From Azolla pinnata (taxonomy: Eukaryota; Streptophyta; Polypodiopsida; Salviniales; Salviniaceae): a DNA stretch of 60,652 nt. The position numbers and the translations under genes were made by a program. The notes beneath the pieces are model-generated. The model made no database searches. It was given only the letters and a program-made list of their open reading frames with translations, and was not told the DNA's origin. Position 1 is the first letter of the stretch, and every line of letters begins with the position of its first letter. Below are positions 40,896-53,300 of this stretch, piece after piece. Location: assembly GCA_037176905.1 (NCBI GenBank), contig JBBBWG010026867.1, positions 88,328 to 148,979 of the forward strand. The letters run 5' to 3'.

Positions 40896-41280
40896 GGTTT
40901 GCCAAAGAAATGTGGGCAAACAGAGCCCAATCTCACATTACTGTAAACAATTTCATCTTCAGAGAAAAGACAGAACGAATGACGGAGTAGCTTTGAAGCT
41001 AGGGTCGCAGGTGTAGGGCATGTACAGGGGTTAGGGCTTCAGTTTTAGGACGAGAATTGGGAGGGGAAAATGGCAGAGTTGCTGGCTGGAATTGGCTTAG
41101 GGTTGGAAAACTCCGATGGGATCAGGATGGCATTAGGGTTCGGAATCTCCTGCAGATAGCGACGGCGCTAGGGTTGGAGATCTCCTATGACGCCGGAACA
41201 AGGGGGGGAGGGGTCGGATTAAGGTCTGAAAGCGATGATTCTAACCAGGAGCTGATGAGAAGAGCAACGTTTCAGGCCTG
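40896..41280. promoter_or_regulatory. MAPK upstream region with 36-bp TAGGGTT-containing repeat
   Basis: Three units with TAGGGTT at about 41097, 41134 and 41169 share the pattern TAGGGTT-GGAA/GGAG-TCTCC. They are spaced about 36 bp apart, and another TTAGGGTT lies at 41363. On the gene's strand these read AACCCTA, a telo-box-like motif. Confidence 0.55.
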
Positions 41281-42735
41281 TAAAGCTTCCGTCAAGAAGA
41301 AGAAGAAGAAGATGATGATGATGAAGAAGAAGAAGAAGAAAAGGAACAGAGGCGGCTGGATTAGGGTTACTGTGGCAGAAGAAGAAAGGAGGCGGGGATA
41401 GGACTAAATGGCGGAAACAGGGCATGAGTTGGGCTTGGCTTCTCCTTCATTTGTGTGGATGGAATGGATATGGATGGATGGATGAAGGAGAAAGGCTAGG
41501 GTTTTGGGGGAGTTTCTTGGCAGTCGGTTGATGCCTCCCTTTCTTCTGTCTTCTAATTCTTCTGCTCCCGCTCCTGCTCCTGCTTCTTCCTCTTCTTCTT
41601 CCTCTTCTTCTTCTTCTTCTTCTGCTGCTGCTGCTGCTTCTGCTGCTTTATCTGTTGGTTAGCTGTGTCCCCATTAAAGATCTCTGCGCACTTTGCTCTT
41701 TTTTGCTCTGCTGGTTTCTGCGTCTACAGTTTTGCGCTTGGAATGGAATCAACTGCAGAGCGGCGGAGGAGGAGGAGGAGGAGGAGGAGGAGGGGTCTGA
41801 CGAGTCGTCGAAATGGAGCGGGAGACAGAGATCTGCGCACAGAGAGAGACGGATGGAGAAGAGGAGCTCTGCTTCTTCCTCTGCTTCTTTCATCTCCCTC
41901 TGTTTCTTCATCTTCATCTTCTTCTTCTTCTTCTTCTTCTTCTTCTTCTTCGTCTTCGTCTTCGTCTTCTGTCTTGGACATGGCAACCCATGCATCCATG
42001 CATGCATGCCCACACACATGCATGTATGCATGCATGCATGCATGCGCACCACATGCATGCATGCATGTGTGCATGCGTCCATGCTAGTGATTCAGGCACA
42101 TGCACGCCATGGATGCATGGATGCGTGCATGCATCCATCCATCCATGCCAGTGATTCAGGCACATGGCAAACGTACGCCTGGGATGCATGCATGCATTCC
42201 ATGCCAATGATCTAGGCCCATGCATACATACATACGCACATGTCCATACACATGCAAAGATGCATGCATGCATACATACATACATATGCACATGTCCATA
42301 CACATGCATGCCCGCATGCCATGCATCGAACGTCGACATCCGCAAGCTCCCGGTGGTTTCGCAAACACGAATGCAAAGTCTGCGAACGATTTCGCTCGCG
42401 AAATGTTTACGGTTCGAACGCTATGCGTTTTCTCTCTCTGCTTTTGGAACAAACCGAATCCCGGATCCTGCTGGCTTCCGTTCGGAAAGAGTTCCAACTT
42501 ACGCCTCTTAAAATGCGAAACATTCTCGATTCAATTCTATCGCTCTTCTTCTGGTCTCGAACATGCTTTCCTGTGATCTGTCGATCTCGAATGCTCGACT
42601 CGCTCTCGGTTGCGTTTGCAGCGCTTGGTTGGTTCTACGCACGGCGTCACACATGCATATGCATACGCACATGTACATGCATGCGGATGCATGCATGCAT
42701 GCATCTCACCCACATGCATACATGTGGCATGCCTC
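41281..42735. repeat. Microsatellite cluster: (AAG)n, (CTT)n, (GAG)n, (CATG)n
   Basis: Blocks in order: AAG/GAT triplets at about 41297-41345; CTT/CTG triplets at 41580-41645; GAG at 41765-41795; CTT at 41905-41970; then CATG/ATGC palindromic repeats with ACATGC words at 41985-42320 and again at 42645-42735. Frames through them give only repetitive peptides. Confidence 0.9.
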
Positions 42736-43299
42736 CCTCGCTCCGTGTTCTGTTTTTGGTCGATCCTTCGCAACCACATCCATGTTATAGGATGCGCTCT
42801 GCTTCCTTTTTCCATGTCAGCTGCAATGTCGCCATCGGCCCTGTGTTTTTATCTGTGTGTCTTTGGATGTCTGCGTTCTGCTGCCGCTTCTTTCTTTTTT
42901 TCGTTGTTTTTTATCGCATCTGCGAGAGCTACAGAACCTGCATTCGTTCGTTCGTGTCGGGGCATTCGCTGAACGAACTGATTCTGCCATGAGAGGCCGA
43001 TGCTTCTGCTGCGAATGAGTGATTCTGCTACTGAACGAGGGCAATGGACACACATGCATGCATGCATACAAATCCGCAGTCTGACGTTGGTTGGGTTCGT
43101 CAAGACCCCGACTTTACCGAGGAAAAACTACAAGGATGCATGTGTGTGTGTGTGCCCCTTCACATCGATCACATGCATGCATATCACGCCCGACCAACTG
43201 TGACTCGATCATGCATGCATGCATGCCCATTCAGCTGCAGAGATTCCTCTGACGGGAACGGATGTTGCCGAACGTGGTCGCGGTGGAACTAGAACAGAT

Positions 43300-43740
43300 G
43301 GCAAGGGCACCATCATCACCATCATCACCCTCACCATCGACGAAATCGTCACCACGCCACCATCATCACCATCACCTCCGATGGCATGATCACCATCGAT
43401 GGCACTGCCACCATCATCATCATCGCCATCAACGACGTGATCACCATCGATGGCATCGTCGCCATCAACGACATCATCACCGTGATCACCGTGATCACCG
43501 CCACCACCATCAACACCATCAGCAGCAACATCACCACCATGAGCAGCATCACCATCACCATCATCACCACCACCACCACCATCACCAGCATCATCACCAA
43601 GCATCATAACCATCACCATCACCACCACCACCACCACCATCTCCACCATCACCATCACCATCATCACCATCACCATCACCATCATCACCATCACCAGCAT
43701 CACCGTCATGACCATCAGCATCCACATCATCCTCATCATC
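43300..43740. repeat. Degenerate (CAC/CAT/ATC)n trinucleotide array
   Basis: About 440 bp of CATCAC, CACCAT and CACCAC triplets, very like the array at 11160-11825. A 368-codon minus-strand frame (43209-44315) crosses it but owes its length to the repeat and has no recognisable domain. Confidence 0.93.
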
Positions 43741-46700
43741 AAGTGCTTCTTCTTCGTAGGACCCCCAAACTGCCCACAAACGCCATAGCTGCCAGAGCTT
43801 GCCCCAAACCCTAGATTCTCGTGCTTGCTGCAGCAGAACAGGCAGACTGACAGGCAGACAGAGAAGGAAAGCCTCTTGAGGATCTCACCATGGAGACACA
43901 CACAGAGAGAGAGGGAGAGAGAGAGGGAGAGCATCTGCGTGAGAGTGCCTCCCGGCAAGGCGGCGACACAAGCGCGCAGCTTTGAAACTGTGTGGAAAGA
44001 AGACGACTCTGTCGATTCTGCCATCACGTACTGCACTCGGGCCTGGCTATGGAACGAGAGATGAATTCCACCTTTTTTTCTCCCCCCTTCCAGGTTCTTC
44101 TTCTCGGCCATGGAAAATTCCAGATCCCCCCCCCCCCCCCCCCCCCGCGTCAAAAGTGCGGTGCTTACCCTAGCGGTAAAAGAAGGGTTTCTCTCCAGAT
44201 GCTCGGCGTGTGTAGGGGCGGTACCATGGAGCATGGATCTTGCACAGGAAGGGGGTTTTCCTTTCTCTGTCGGGGAGAACCCGGAAAAGGCAAAGGCCAA
44301 ATGGTGCTTGGGCATTCCAGAGACCAGAGAAAGGCTCGTACAATCTGATGGACCCGACCGTGAAGTGCATTTGCAGAAGCGCCTCCATATCTCATCTTCA
44401 AGGGGTACCTAATTTTGCTCAGGCTTTCCTGTGCCCCCACCATTTTCTTTAACTCGGTAAGCTCATGATTCTGTTTGCTTAACCAGGTCTCGCTGGCCAT
44501 GGAAAAGTTTTGAGCTGCGATCGAATCGATTCGATCCATCATACGGAAGTCGCTTCTCTCTATTTCAAGCTAATTTTTTTTGTAAACATGGCCGGGATCT
44601 TGCAGATCCAGACTGCTGAGAAATGGCATCGGACTCGTGGTAAGCGATCCGGCCAGCAGATTCGCAGTTGAAGACAGCATATATGATATGGTTATTTAGG
44701 ATTTCGAATGGTGACGATTCCTCGGATGATTGAAAAGAAGAGCAATGAAAATAGGAAGCAAGCAGGCATCGGAGCTCATGTTTTGTTCGATATCCGAGTT
44801 TTTGCTTGGGCAATCTCTGCTTCAGCGGCAGTATGTATACTCATGACCCCACCTCTTGTTTAAGTTGTTTGTTTTCTTCAATGTGGCATGTTATGCTGTC
44901 CATCTCAGTGGCACCAGAGGGCTCCCACGCCCCCCCCCCCAACTTTATCACAATCTTTGTTTTATACATGCCAGAGCATGTTCCCGAGCAAAAAGAAAGC
45001 ATGATTTCGTTCCATCAAAGATGCCCTTTCCTCAAGTCGTGCAGCTACCCTTTTTATATCGGAACGTCTCCATTGGTTGTCGATTCTCTCTTTGGCGATA
45101 CGAACCAGAATACGAATGAATGGTAACATCTCCTTTTATATCTGCCAAAAGCACTTGTGTAATCAAATTTGGCCATGAAAACATGAGGAAGTTTTGTGAT
45201 GGATCGAATTTTTTCTTTGTAGGACATATGTGATGCGCTTCATGCTGTAGGAACTTATTCTGCAAATCATCGCCAGGTGTGTGTGTGTGTGTGTGCGCGT
45301 ACACAAACTGCAGAATTCCATAGCTTGAAACATTACTTGATTCTTTGTTCAATGACTTGACATGGTCTCATGCTCATTTGGTACCACACAATCGCCATTG
45401 GTTGGAAGATGATAGGGATCTCCAAATCACCTTTTGGAGAAAAAAAACAGAAAAAAGAAGAATATCCAGATAGCCAGGCTGTTCCTTTATCAGAGCATAT
45501 ATCTGTTTATGATTAAAGATTTCAATGGACAGTGTTAAATACGCATTAAGCTGAAAGAGAACGAGCTGGTTATTATCTTTGGAAAAAAAGCAAATGGTTC
45601 CCAAATGCTAACCGCCATTGCATACAAGTTTATCCATATCTCTAATTAACAACACGCTGTAAATATTTTCACCTTCGATGCATCGGTAAAAGAGCATATA
45701 GAACATGCAAAGTGGTTGAAATGTATCAACCCTGAGCAGCAATAATTCAAAGGCTCGTCCCCTTTGTAGAAATGTTAGAACAATGCCGTGCAAAAGCTGA
45801 AGAGAAAAGCGATTCTAAATAATAAAAAAACCTGGGCTGCATTCCGTAGATCACCGTCATGTACATACATGTAAGTTTGACTCATAAAAACGGTTTTGGT
45901 CATACTACCCACAATCTAGTCCTTTTCTATCTTCAATCTAAACAACACGGAAAAGACATCTAATTTTGTACAACGCGTGTACTAGGAGATTTCAACAGTC
46001 ATTCCGTAAGTCTGTTGCAGTAAACACCTGCAGCTGTAGATTAATGCATGACGAGGTCCCTAAACACATCTTGTATGCTCCAGATATTGATTAATACCTC
46101 AGAAGGCCCCTAAACACGTCTAATATTCTACCACCTAGAATCATACCTTAAGAACCATAAGATCTGATTTACTAAAACCATCTAATTCTTATGGTAGAGT
46201 AGTCTAAAAGTATGCCTGCAATAGTCAGCACATGGCTGGGCTGCTAAACCATCTAATCCAATCACTAGCGCTGGTCTCCTAGTGACAAGACACAATCGCT
46301 AACACTTACAAGTAATCACTGCCATAAAGAAATTAGCCTCTGTACGTAAGGTAATTTAAAAGCTTTACAATGCACATACATTAGTAACCATACTGAATAA
46401 TTCATGTATTTATACTATTTAGAGAGTAAAAATCATTGGCACATTGCGGTTTGCTAATGATGGTTTCAGCAATTTTGTCCTCTATTTGATTAACTTTTTA
46501 AGCCTGCTATATAATGTGCAAGCTTAAGATATATTGTTTTGCTACTTTAACCAGAATATTAGTTGCTCCTTTAATCAAAACATAGTACTACACACGTCAA
46601 TTAGGACGAATTTTTTGAGCACATCAAATGGTTCAAGCTCAAATGCCGAAAAAAACCAACACAGAAGAAACTAGATCATTCACCTTCTCTTGGTGACATG

Positions 46701-47315
46701 AATTCGCCAAACTTAACAAGAACTAAGTTAGCATTCATGTCCTCTCAATACATGAACCATGTATATTTTGCAAATATAGATCCTTGTTAAAACAAATAGA
46801 AAGGAAAAAGAAAGAAAGAAAGAAAGAAAGAATAGAGTTCTACAATTTGGACTTTATATAGAGCTAAATTTAAGTACCACCGCTCTTATCCTCCACTTCA
46901 ACCTAAACACACTAACAAAAAATATAAGGCCAGAACTGGGCAGTGGCGCATGGCATTTCTGCTTTTCTTTTTGTGCCTTTTTCTTATCACTGGCAATCCA
47001 ACCCTAAACCCTAAAACAAGCGGAAGGATTGGGATAGGGCGTTAGGGCAACATTTCAAAAGAATATGGGGTAGGATAGGATATACACTTTTTTTTTTGTT
47101 CTCTTATGATGTAAAAATCATCATAGAGCAGCTATATACACACATATTGGGCAAAATGGGGTGGGGGCTCCAGATGTGTGAGAAGAAAATCTGTAGAAGA
47201 AAAAAGAAAGATCCCGTAATCCTTGATGATTGTGAAGCAGTGGGCACATGTGTGGCCCCTCCTTCGAGTTTTTCCATTTATGGACGAATATGATGAAATA
47301 CACCACGCCGGCATT
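43741..47315. other. Intergenic DNA between CLC-d 3' end and MAPK upstream region
   Basis: No gene is recognised in about 3.5 kb. It contains a C21 homopolymer (44126-44146), a (GT)n run (45277-45296), an (AAAG)n run (46805-46833) and a double AACCCTAAACCCTAA telo-like word (about 47000-47014). A minus frame at 44165-44542 with a helical start (MMDRIDSIAAQNFSMASE) is not assignable. The right end is probably the CLC-d 3' untranslated region. Confidence 0.5.
44126..44146. repeat. C21 homopolymer
   Basis: Twenty-one consecutive C bases on the plus strand. Homopolymers this long are prone to length error in sequencing. Confidence 0.95.
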
Positions 47316-50300
47316 TCAAGGGGCTTTACTTATGCAAGCAAGAGGTGTTGAAGAAGGGGCTTTGATCTCATCTGGCATGTCAAAATAAGAAGGAAACATA
47401 AAAGTATGTGAATTAAATCCCCTGTCAAACCTAGATAATAGTCGGCCATGATTCATGAAAGCTTTTCCCTTAACAGATATGTTATCGAGTACATGGAAAC
47501 AGCTAGACCTTACTCTGACAGCAGAGAGTTCTTGCACCACTTTGTCTTCGCTTGGCTGGAAATAGAACGTCAAGAAATCCGTTAAAATATACAATACCTC
47601 TAAAACCAGCATAGCTCTATGATGTACAATTTAACAAGCGCTGCAATCATTCTTTATTTCATGTAGCACTACTGAACGATCATCACATGAAGGAAAATTT
47701 TCTAATTTACATTAAGATTCAAATAAATGCTTGCTTGCAAACTAGTATATGAACACATGTAAGTGTTTGCTGACGTAAGTTTTCCTTGTCTGTCAAACAA
47801 GCTACAATCTATTTAATCTCACCTCACGTAGCAAATCTTTTCTTGTTATCACTCCAACAACTTCAGAAGGCCGAGGTACAACGAGGACATGCCTGAGTCC
47901 AAGTTGCCGAAAAAGATTGTAAACCTTTCAAACCATCGCAAAGACATCTTATCAGAATTTAATTCAGGAAATATTGTGATTTTGTTACCAAATTGTTGAG
48001 AAGTATGGTTACCTTTGTTAAGGACATATCTTCAGGAACAATATAAGGGGAAGGGTTGACAAATGGCTCTAGATCTAAATACATTTCCATCTCTTCAGGG
48101 GTTAAGCAAATATCTTCAACTGACAGACCTTTGCTTGAAACTGGTTTTACAAATTCTGTCACGTTGTGCCTATGCCGATATCATTACAGCTTATTACATT
48201 AGCTATAAAAATGATTTACTAGTAACTTTACAGCTGATTAAGACAAACCTAGATGAGATCTCTGCTTGAGTGCTGCTATGAGACTGGTCAGATTGGAAAT
48301 CTTTCTTCGATTGTAAAAGAACCAGCAAATAGCTGTACACACAGAAAAGGAAGATTATTTAAAAACACAAAAAGAATAGCAAGACGAGATAATGTATGGG
48401 CAAGTATGCAACATACTTTCGCAATATCAGTCCAATAACGACAGTTTCACCACTCTGTAGTTTGTCAATCACCTACACAGTCGTGATCATTAGGGAATGG
48501 AAAGTAGTTGGTTGAATGGCATTTTTTTATAGACGCACAGTAGATCCTAAGTGAAAATGTTTTAACTCACAGGAAACCCATGATGTTCATTGCTGCGGAG
48601 CACTGACAAGATATAACCAACCTTTGATACACGGTCAAAGGTAACAACCTATAGCCAATAAATGGGCATCACTGAATGAGATCATAACTGAAATGTAACC
48701 GTCTTACAAGAAGACCTATTATCGTCAAACAAGTCAAACAAATAACCTTCTGTGATTGGCATGTTTCTTTCACTTGCGTTTTCCTCATGAAATGCTTTGG
48801 CCTTGACTCAAGTAGAGGGATTCCTCTAAGATGAGCTTGTTCTTCATAGAAGCCTGCATTGAATATATCACCAACGGCCTACAAACAAACAAATACAATG
48901 TTTTAGATCTTGCAAAGTCTGATCCAAAAAGCTATAAAACTGTCAAATCCATTCTTGGACTCGCCTTGGAGATCAGTAGGACAAGCATAATTAAAGGAAG
49001 TAACTTCAAGTTATTGGTAATTTCAACCATTATGACGCAAAGCGACACTGTCATCCGCATAGAGCCACCAAGGAATGAAGCAGCTCCAAGTAATGCATAA
49101 CTGCAAAATAGCGAAACTATTAGTGCATTTAAATAGCGAGCAGATCTATGGATGCAATTATACACAAACATAAAAGTTTTCTGCAGACTGAATTCATTAT
49201 GAAAGAATGAACGGAAGAGAAAGCTTACGTTCCTTCATCGATATTCAGCTTTCTATAGACTTTAACCACAAACATCCCCACAAGTCGGCCATATGTAGCC
49301 CCAATCATAATGCCAGGCACAAATTGTCCAGATGGTACAGCAGTACCATATGTTATAACTGCAAGAGAAAAGAACATTGCCTGCAAAAAAGAAACCAATA
49401 CTCAGCAGTTTTTAAATCGCTAACTCATACATGCAATTTTACTTTCCCTGCACTGATGTTTGAAGATTTCAAATAGCTAACATCTTGCTCACCAGATATG
49501 TAAGAAGACTGCTTGCACTATACTCATGAACTGTCTTTGTGCTGAAAAGGTTACGAATCGCATCATCCTACAGACAGAGACATGCATTGTCATTTGCATC
49601 CCTACATTCACAGTATTTTCCTCTTGTAATCCAGTACTACATGTTTATACTGCATGTCTATTAAGGTTTTCATAGTGGTCCATTCCACATACTTCCCCAT
49701 TACATTTTGTTTTCCCATGCACTGATGTTCAAATTCCTCATATTGTAAGTACAAACATAAATTCTGAAGTTTTCTACTATTTCCATTACTGCATATAAGT
49801 TTTCTACTATTCCCATTACATTTTGTTTTCCCATGCGCTGGTGTTCAAATTCCTCATATTGTAAGTACAAACATAAATTCTGAAGTTTTCTACTATTTCC
49901 ATGACTGCGTATAAGTGAAAGATGCTGAAGTCTCACTTCCTGAAGGAAAACAATCATAAACATGTTATCTTTAAAGAGAGCTCCTGTGTACCTGTGTGTT
50001 AAAAAAGATTGTGGCAAGGTCATTGTACTCATTGCCTCCCGAGCAATAGAACTACATCCACTAGCAGTATATAAGACAACAAACTTGCATCACTAGTGTT
50101 CACAACCCATGCTACTATACACTTACATTCACATAGTTTCCATAGGTTCCTTCAGGTCGAGGACAGACAATGTCAGGATATTTTTCTGGATCTGGACACG
50201 GTGTGCATTTTGTTAGCAGAGGCAAACCAAATGAAAGAACCGACGTGAGTAATGACACAAGGCATGCCTCAATAATCTGGAATATACAGTGGGCATGTTA

Positions 50301-53300
50301 GTTATAGAACACTGCAAATGTGAGGCAAATGTGTGGAATTGTCTAATGAGTACCTTGACACGATTTCCTTTCTTGTGAAGTGTGTTTCTGCGCCATGAAG
50401 ATAGGTATAAAGTAAGCTGATTGAAAAGTGCACCTGTGTGAAATAAAGATGTTAATGCTAGCCCACATCGAAAGCTTGCAGCTACATAGTTATACCATAT
50501 GAAGATGGAATGAATTATTATTAAGGCGTACCTAAAAGCCCTCCAATTACTCCAAGCATCGCCATCGGTAAAAGCTCATAGAAGGAGTAGTCTTCTTGAC
50601 CACTATCAATGTAAAATTACATGCCTCAGTAAAACAATTCAGGAGCCCCCAGCCGTTTTTTGACCCACATTCAAAATTACTTTACCCAGATATATCCCAG
50701 ATTATAAAACCACCGGATCCAAAATGTCCACAATTCCCACTTTTGCACCAGCCCATGGCTGCTCTGACGACGACAGCTACCACAGCAGAGGTGAAAAAGA
50801 CTCTCCAAAGAAGCTGGCTTCTCCACCTACGAGTGAAGTTCAAGAATATTGATGCTGCATTGAGTTCACAAAATAATACCATTTGATTATTTGATTCTTA
50901 TTTATCATCAACGTAGGTATCTTCTAAGGGGCCAACAAAGTTTGCTGCTTGTCAGATACTCTGGTTACACAACTTGTCAGTGAAGTCATACGCGAGTTTA
51001 GATTCACTTACCATGACGTAACTTCTTCTAAAGCAAAGAGTACACCACCTACTGGTGCCCTAAAAGCTGCAGACACACCAGCAGCACATCCACAAGTCAC
51101 CTATTAACAAAATATGAATGTAACATAAAATGTTTTGCTCTCTAGAAACCTATCTCAGAAACATAAAAGACATTCATGCAGCTGGGCATGTGATCAAGCT
51201 CTCACCAAATCTCGCCGATCTCTGTCATTCTTGAAGACTCGCAACCATCTCCAATTCACATAATGCTTTGTAGAACCTCCCTGTTAGTTGTCAGAGATAA
51301 TGATCAGTCATTGACATGCTACAAACATACTCAAAAGGACAGAATTCTTCAAAATAAAATCAGAATCTACAAACGAAGATTTAAATATGTTAAAGTATGT
51401 TTACAGTTAAAGAACCAGAACAAAACCAATTCAGTCAGGAAAGTGCAAACTGAGGCAAAATGATAGTAGAGCAAGAAATTTATGCACCCACATGTACAGG
51501 GAAAAAGAAGCAAAACTACAGATGCAATGAACTTCCACCAATTATTCCAATGATTTCTGTCCTATTCTTTTTCTTTTTCCTTTATGTCCATCTTTCAGAC
51601 AACCACATTTCTACCTAACCCCCTTTGTGAATTCTGGCCACCATCCTCTGTAACTGAATTGCAAAGGTAAGGTGCCATCGTCCTGTATAACTCTCCTAGT
51701 ACAAGCAAGTCTCTGGAGTTACAGATTTCATACCTGCTACTTGTGAGTTTCTTTAAGAGGACAAAACGTTATGAACACAAAATTGAGCTTACACTCGCAT
51801 TCTTTCTATTATAATAGAGAGGCTAATGCATTTATTTCAACAGTACTCCCGTACACCGAGTGATATTCCTAGAACAGATCTCCTGATCAGTATAAATATA
51901 TTGCGCTTAAGAGGCCATTGTTTGGTTGTTTGACATTCATTAATGATCTTTTCAAGAGATATTTTCCTAGCATTTGGATTAAACACACACAAAATAGCAA
52001 TGCATAGATGTGCACACACCCCTCTTTTGATGAGGAGAGTTTGGGCATTTGTGAACTAATGCATCCATCCGCTTATGAAGTGAGTATTGCACTTTTACCT
52101 ACAACGATGTGTGGAGGCATTCTGAAATAATATGATTGCTGATATGGAGAGCGGAAGCTTGCAATATACTTAACCGCAAGTTTATCACACATAGTTAGAT
52201 GGCCATATCAGATTAAGTTTTGGGAGAGGGGATGATCAAAGATCACAATGTCTAGGGCAAACCAAAACCATGTATGAGTCCTAACCTTACTTCTTCTGCT
52301 TTGGACAAATGACTCTGAATTAGAGACTTCAAGGACTGCGCTTTCATCAATAGATTTTTTCAAGTGCAAAATGTTGTGAGCACAAACCCACGCCTTAAAT
52401 TCGCATGCTTTAAAGACACATGAGAAATGTAGCCTTCCTCAGTTGAATGGTGTATCCTTGTAAGATAACAGAAAAGAAAAGCATAGAAAAGAACATGGCC
52501 GTTGCAATTTTATTGCCATTTTTTCCTTTGTTTCTGGAGTTGAATTTGAGATATACTTTAGTCATTGATTTATTTTCGATCTTGATGTTGATAGTTCACT
52601 CTCACATCTAATTTTAATGTCGCACTGTAATGACGTTTGAAAACTGGTGACACATAAATGAACCAACGAATATATCATGGTAGAGCTTCCGAGAAGAAAT
52701 TCCTACGATATAGCTCAAATTTACGTTATAGGATAGCTTGCCCCAAGGAGATGAATATTGATCACACTAACTCGACTAAACAAGTTTAAAGTAGTTAACC
52801 TGTCCTACTAAAGATGCAATACATGCCCCAGTATGTACAAGAGGACCTTCTTTGCCAAGAGCCAATCCTCCTCCAACAGATCCAATGCTACCAAGGATCT
52901 GGATGTTTGAAAATTTGAAAAATATTATGGATCAGAGAAGCAACGTTGAATCATTTAATTTATTTAAAAATTCTGCTAATACCTTCCCGACAAGAGTCCT
53001 GAACAATAAAATCCCTGGGGTGTCTATTCCTGAAGTTTGAAAAATATACAAGAGTAAGCATCAGAGATCATAAAAGAGTTTCATTCCAGTGAAATAGGCT
53101 TACCATTTAGATACCCTTTAATCTCTGGAATTCCGGAACCAGCTGCTGCTGGTGCATATTGTGTGACAATATAGACAGAAGAGAACACTAGTGCCGCATT
53201 GAAAATCACATACACAAGAAACCCAGCAAAATAAGAATGTTGTATGATGGTAAACGTTGCAGAAAATTTCCACCCAGAGAAGTTCTCCACTGCAATATTT

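Noticed and set aside
41655..42345. Ser-, Glu- or His/Cys-rich frames on both strands
   Set aside because: They are products of CTT and CATG microsatellites without any conserved domain.
43209..44315. 368-codon minus-strand open frame
   Set aside because: Much of it crosses a CAC/CAT triplet array (Met/Val/Asp/Gly repeats). No domain and no sensible splice partners are seen.
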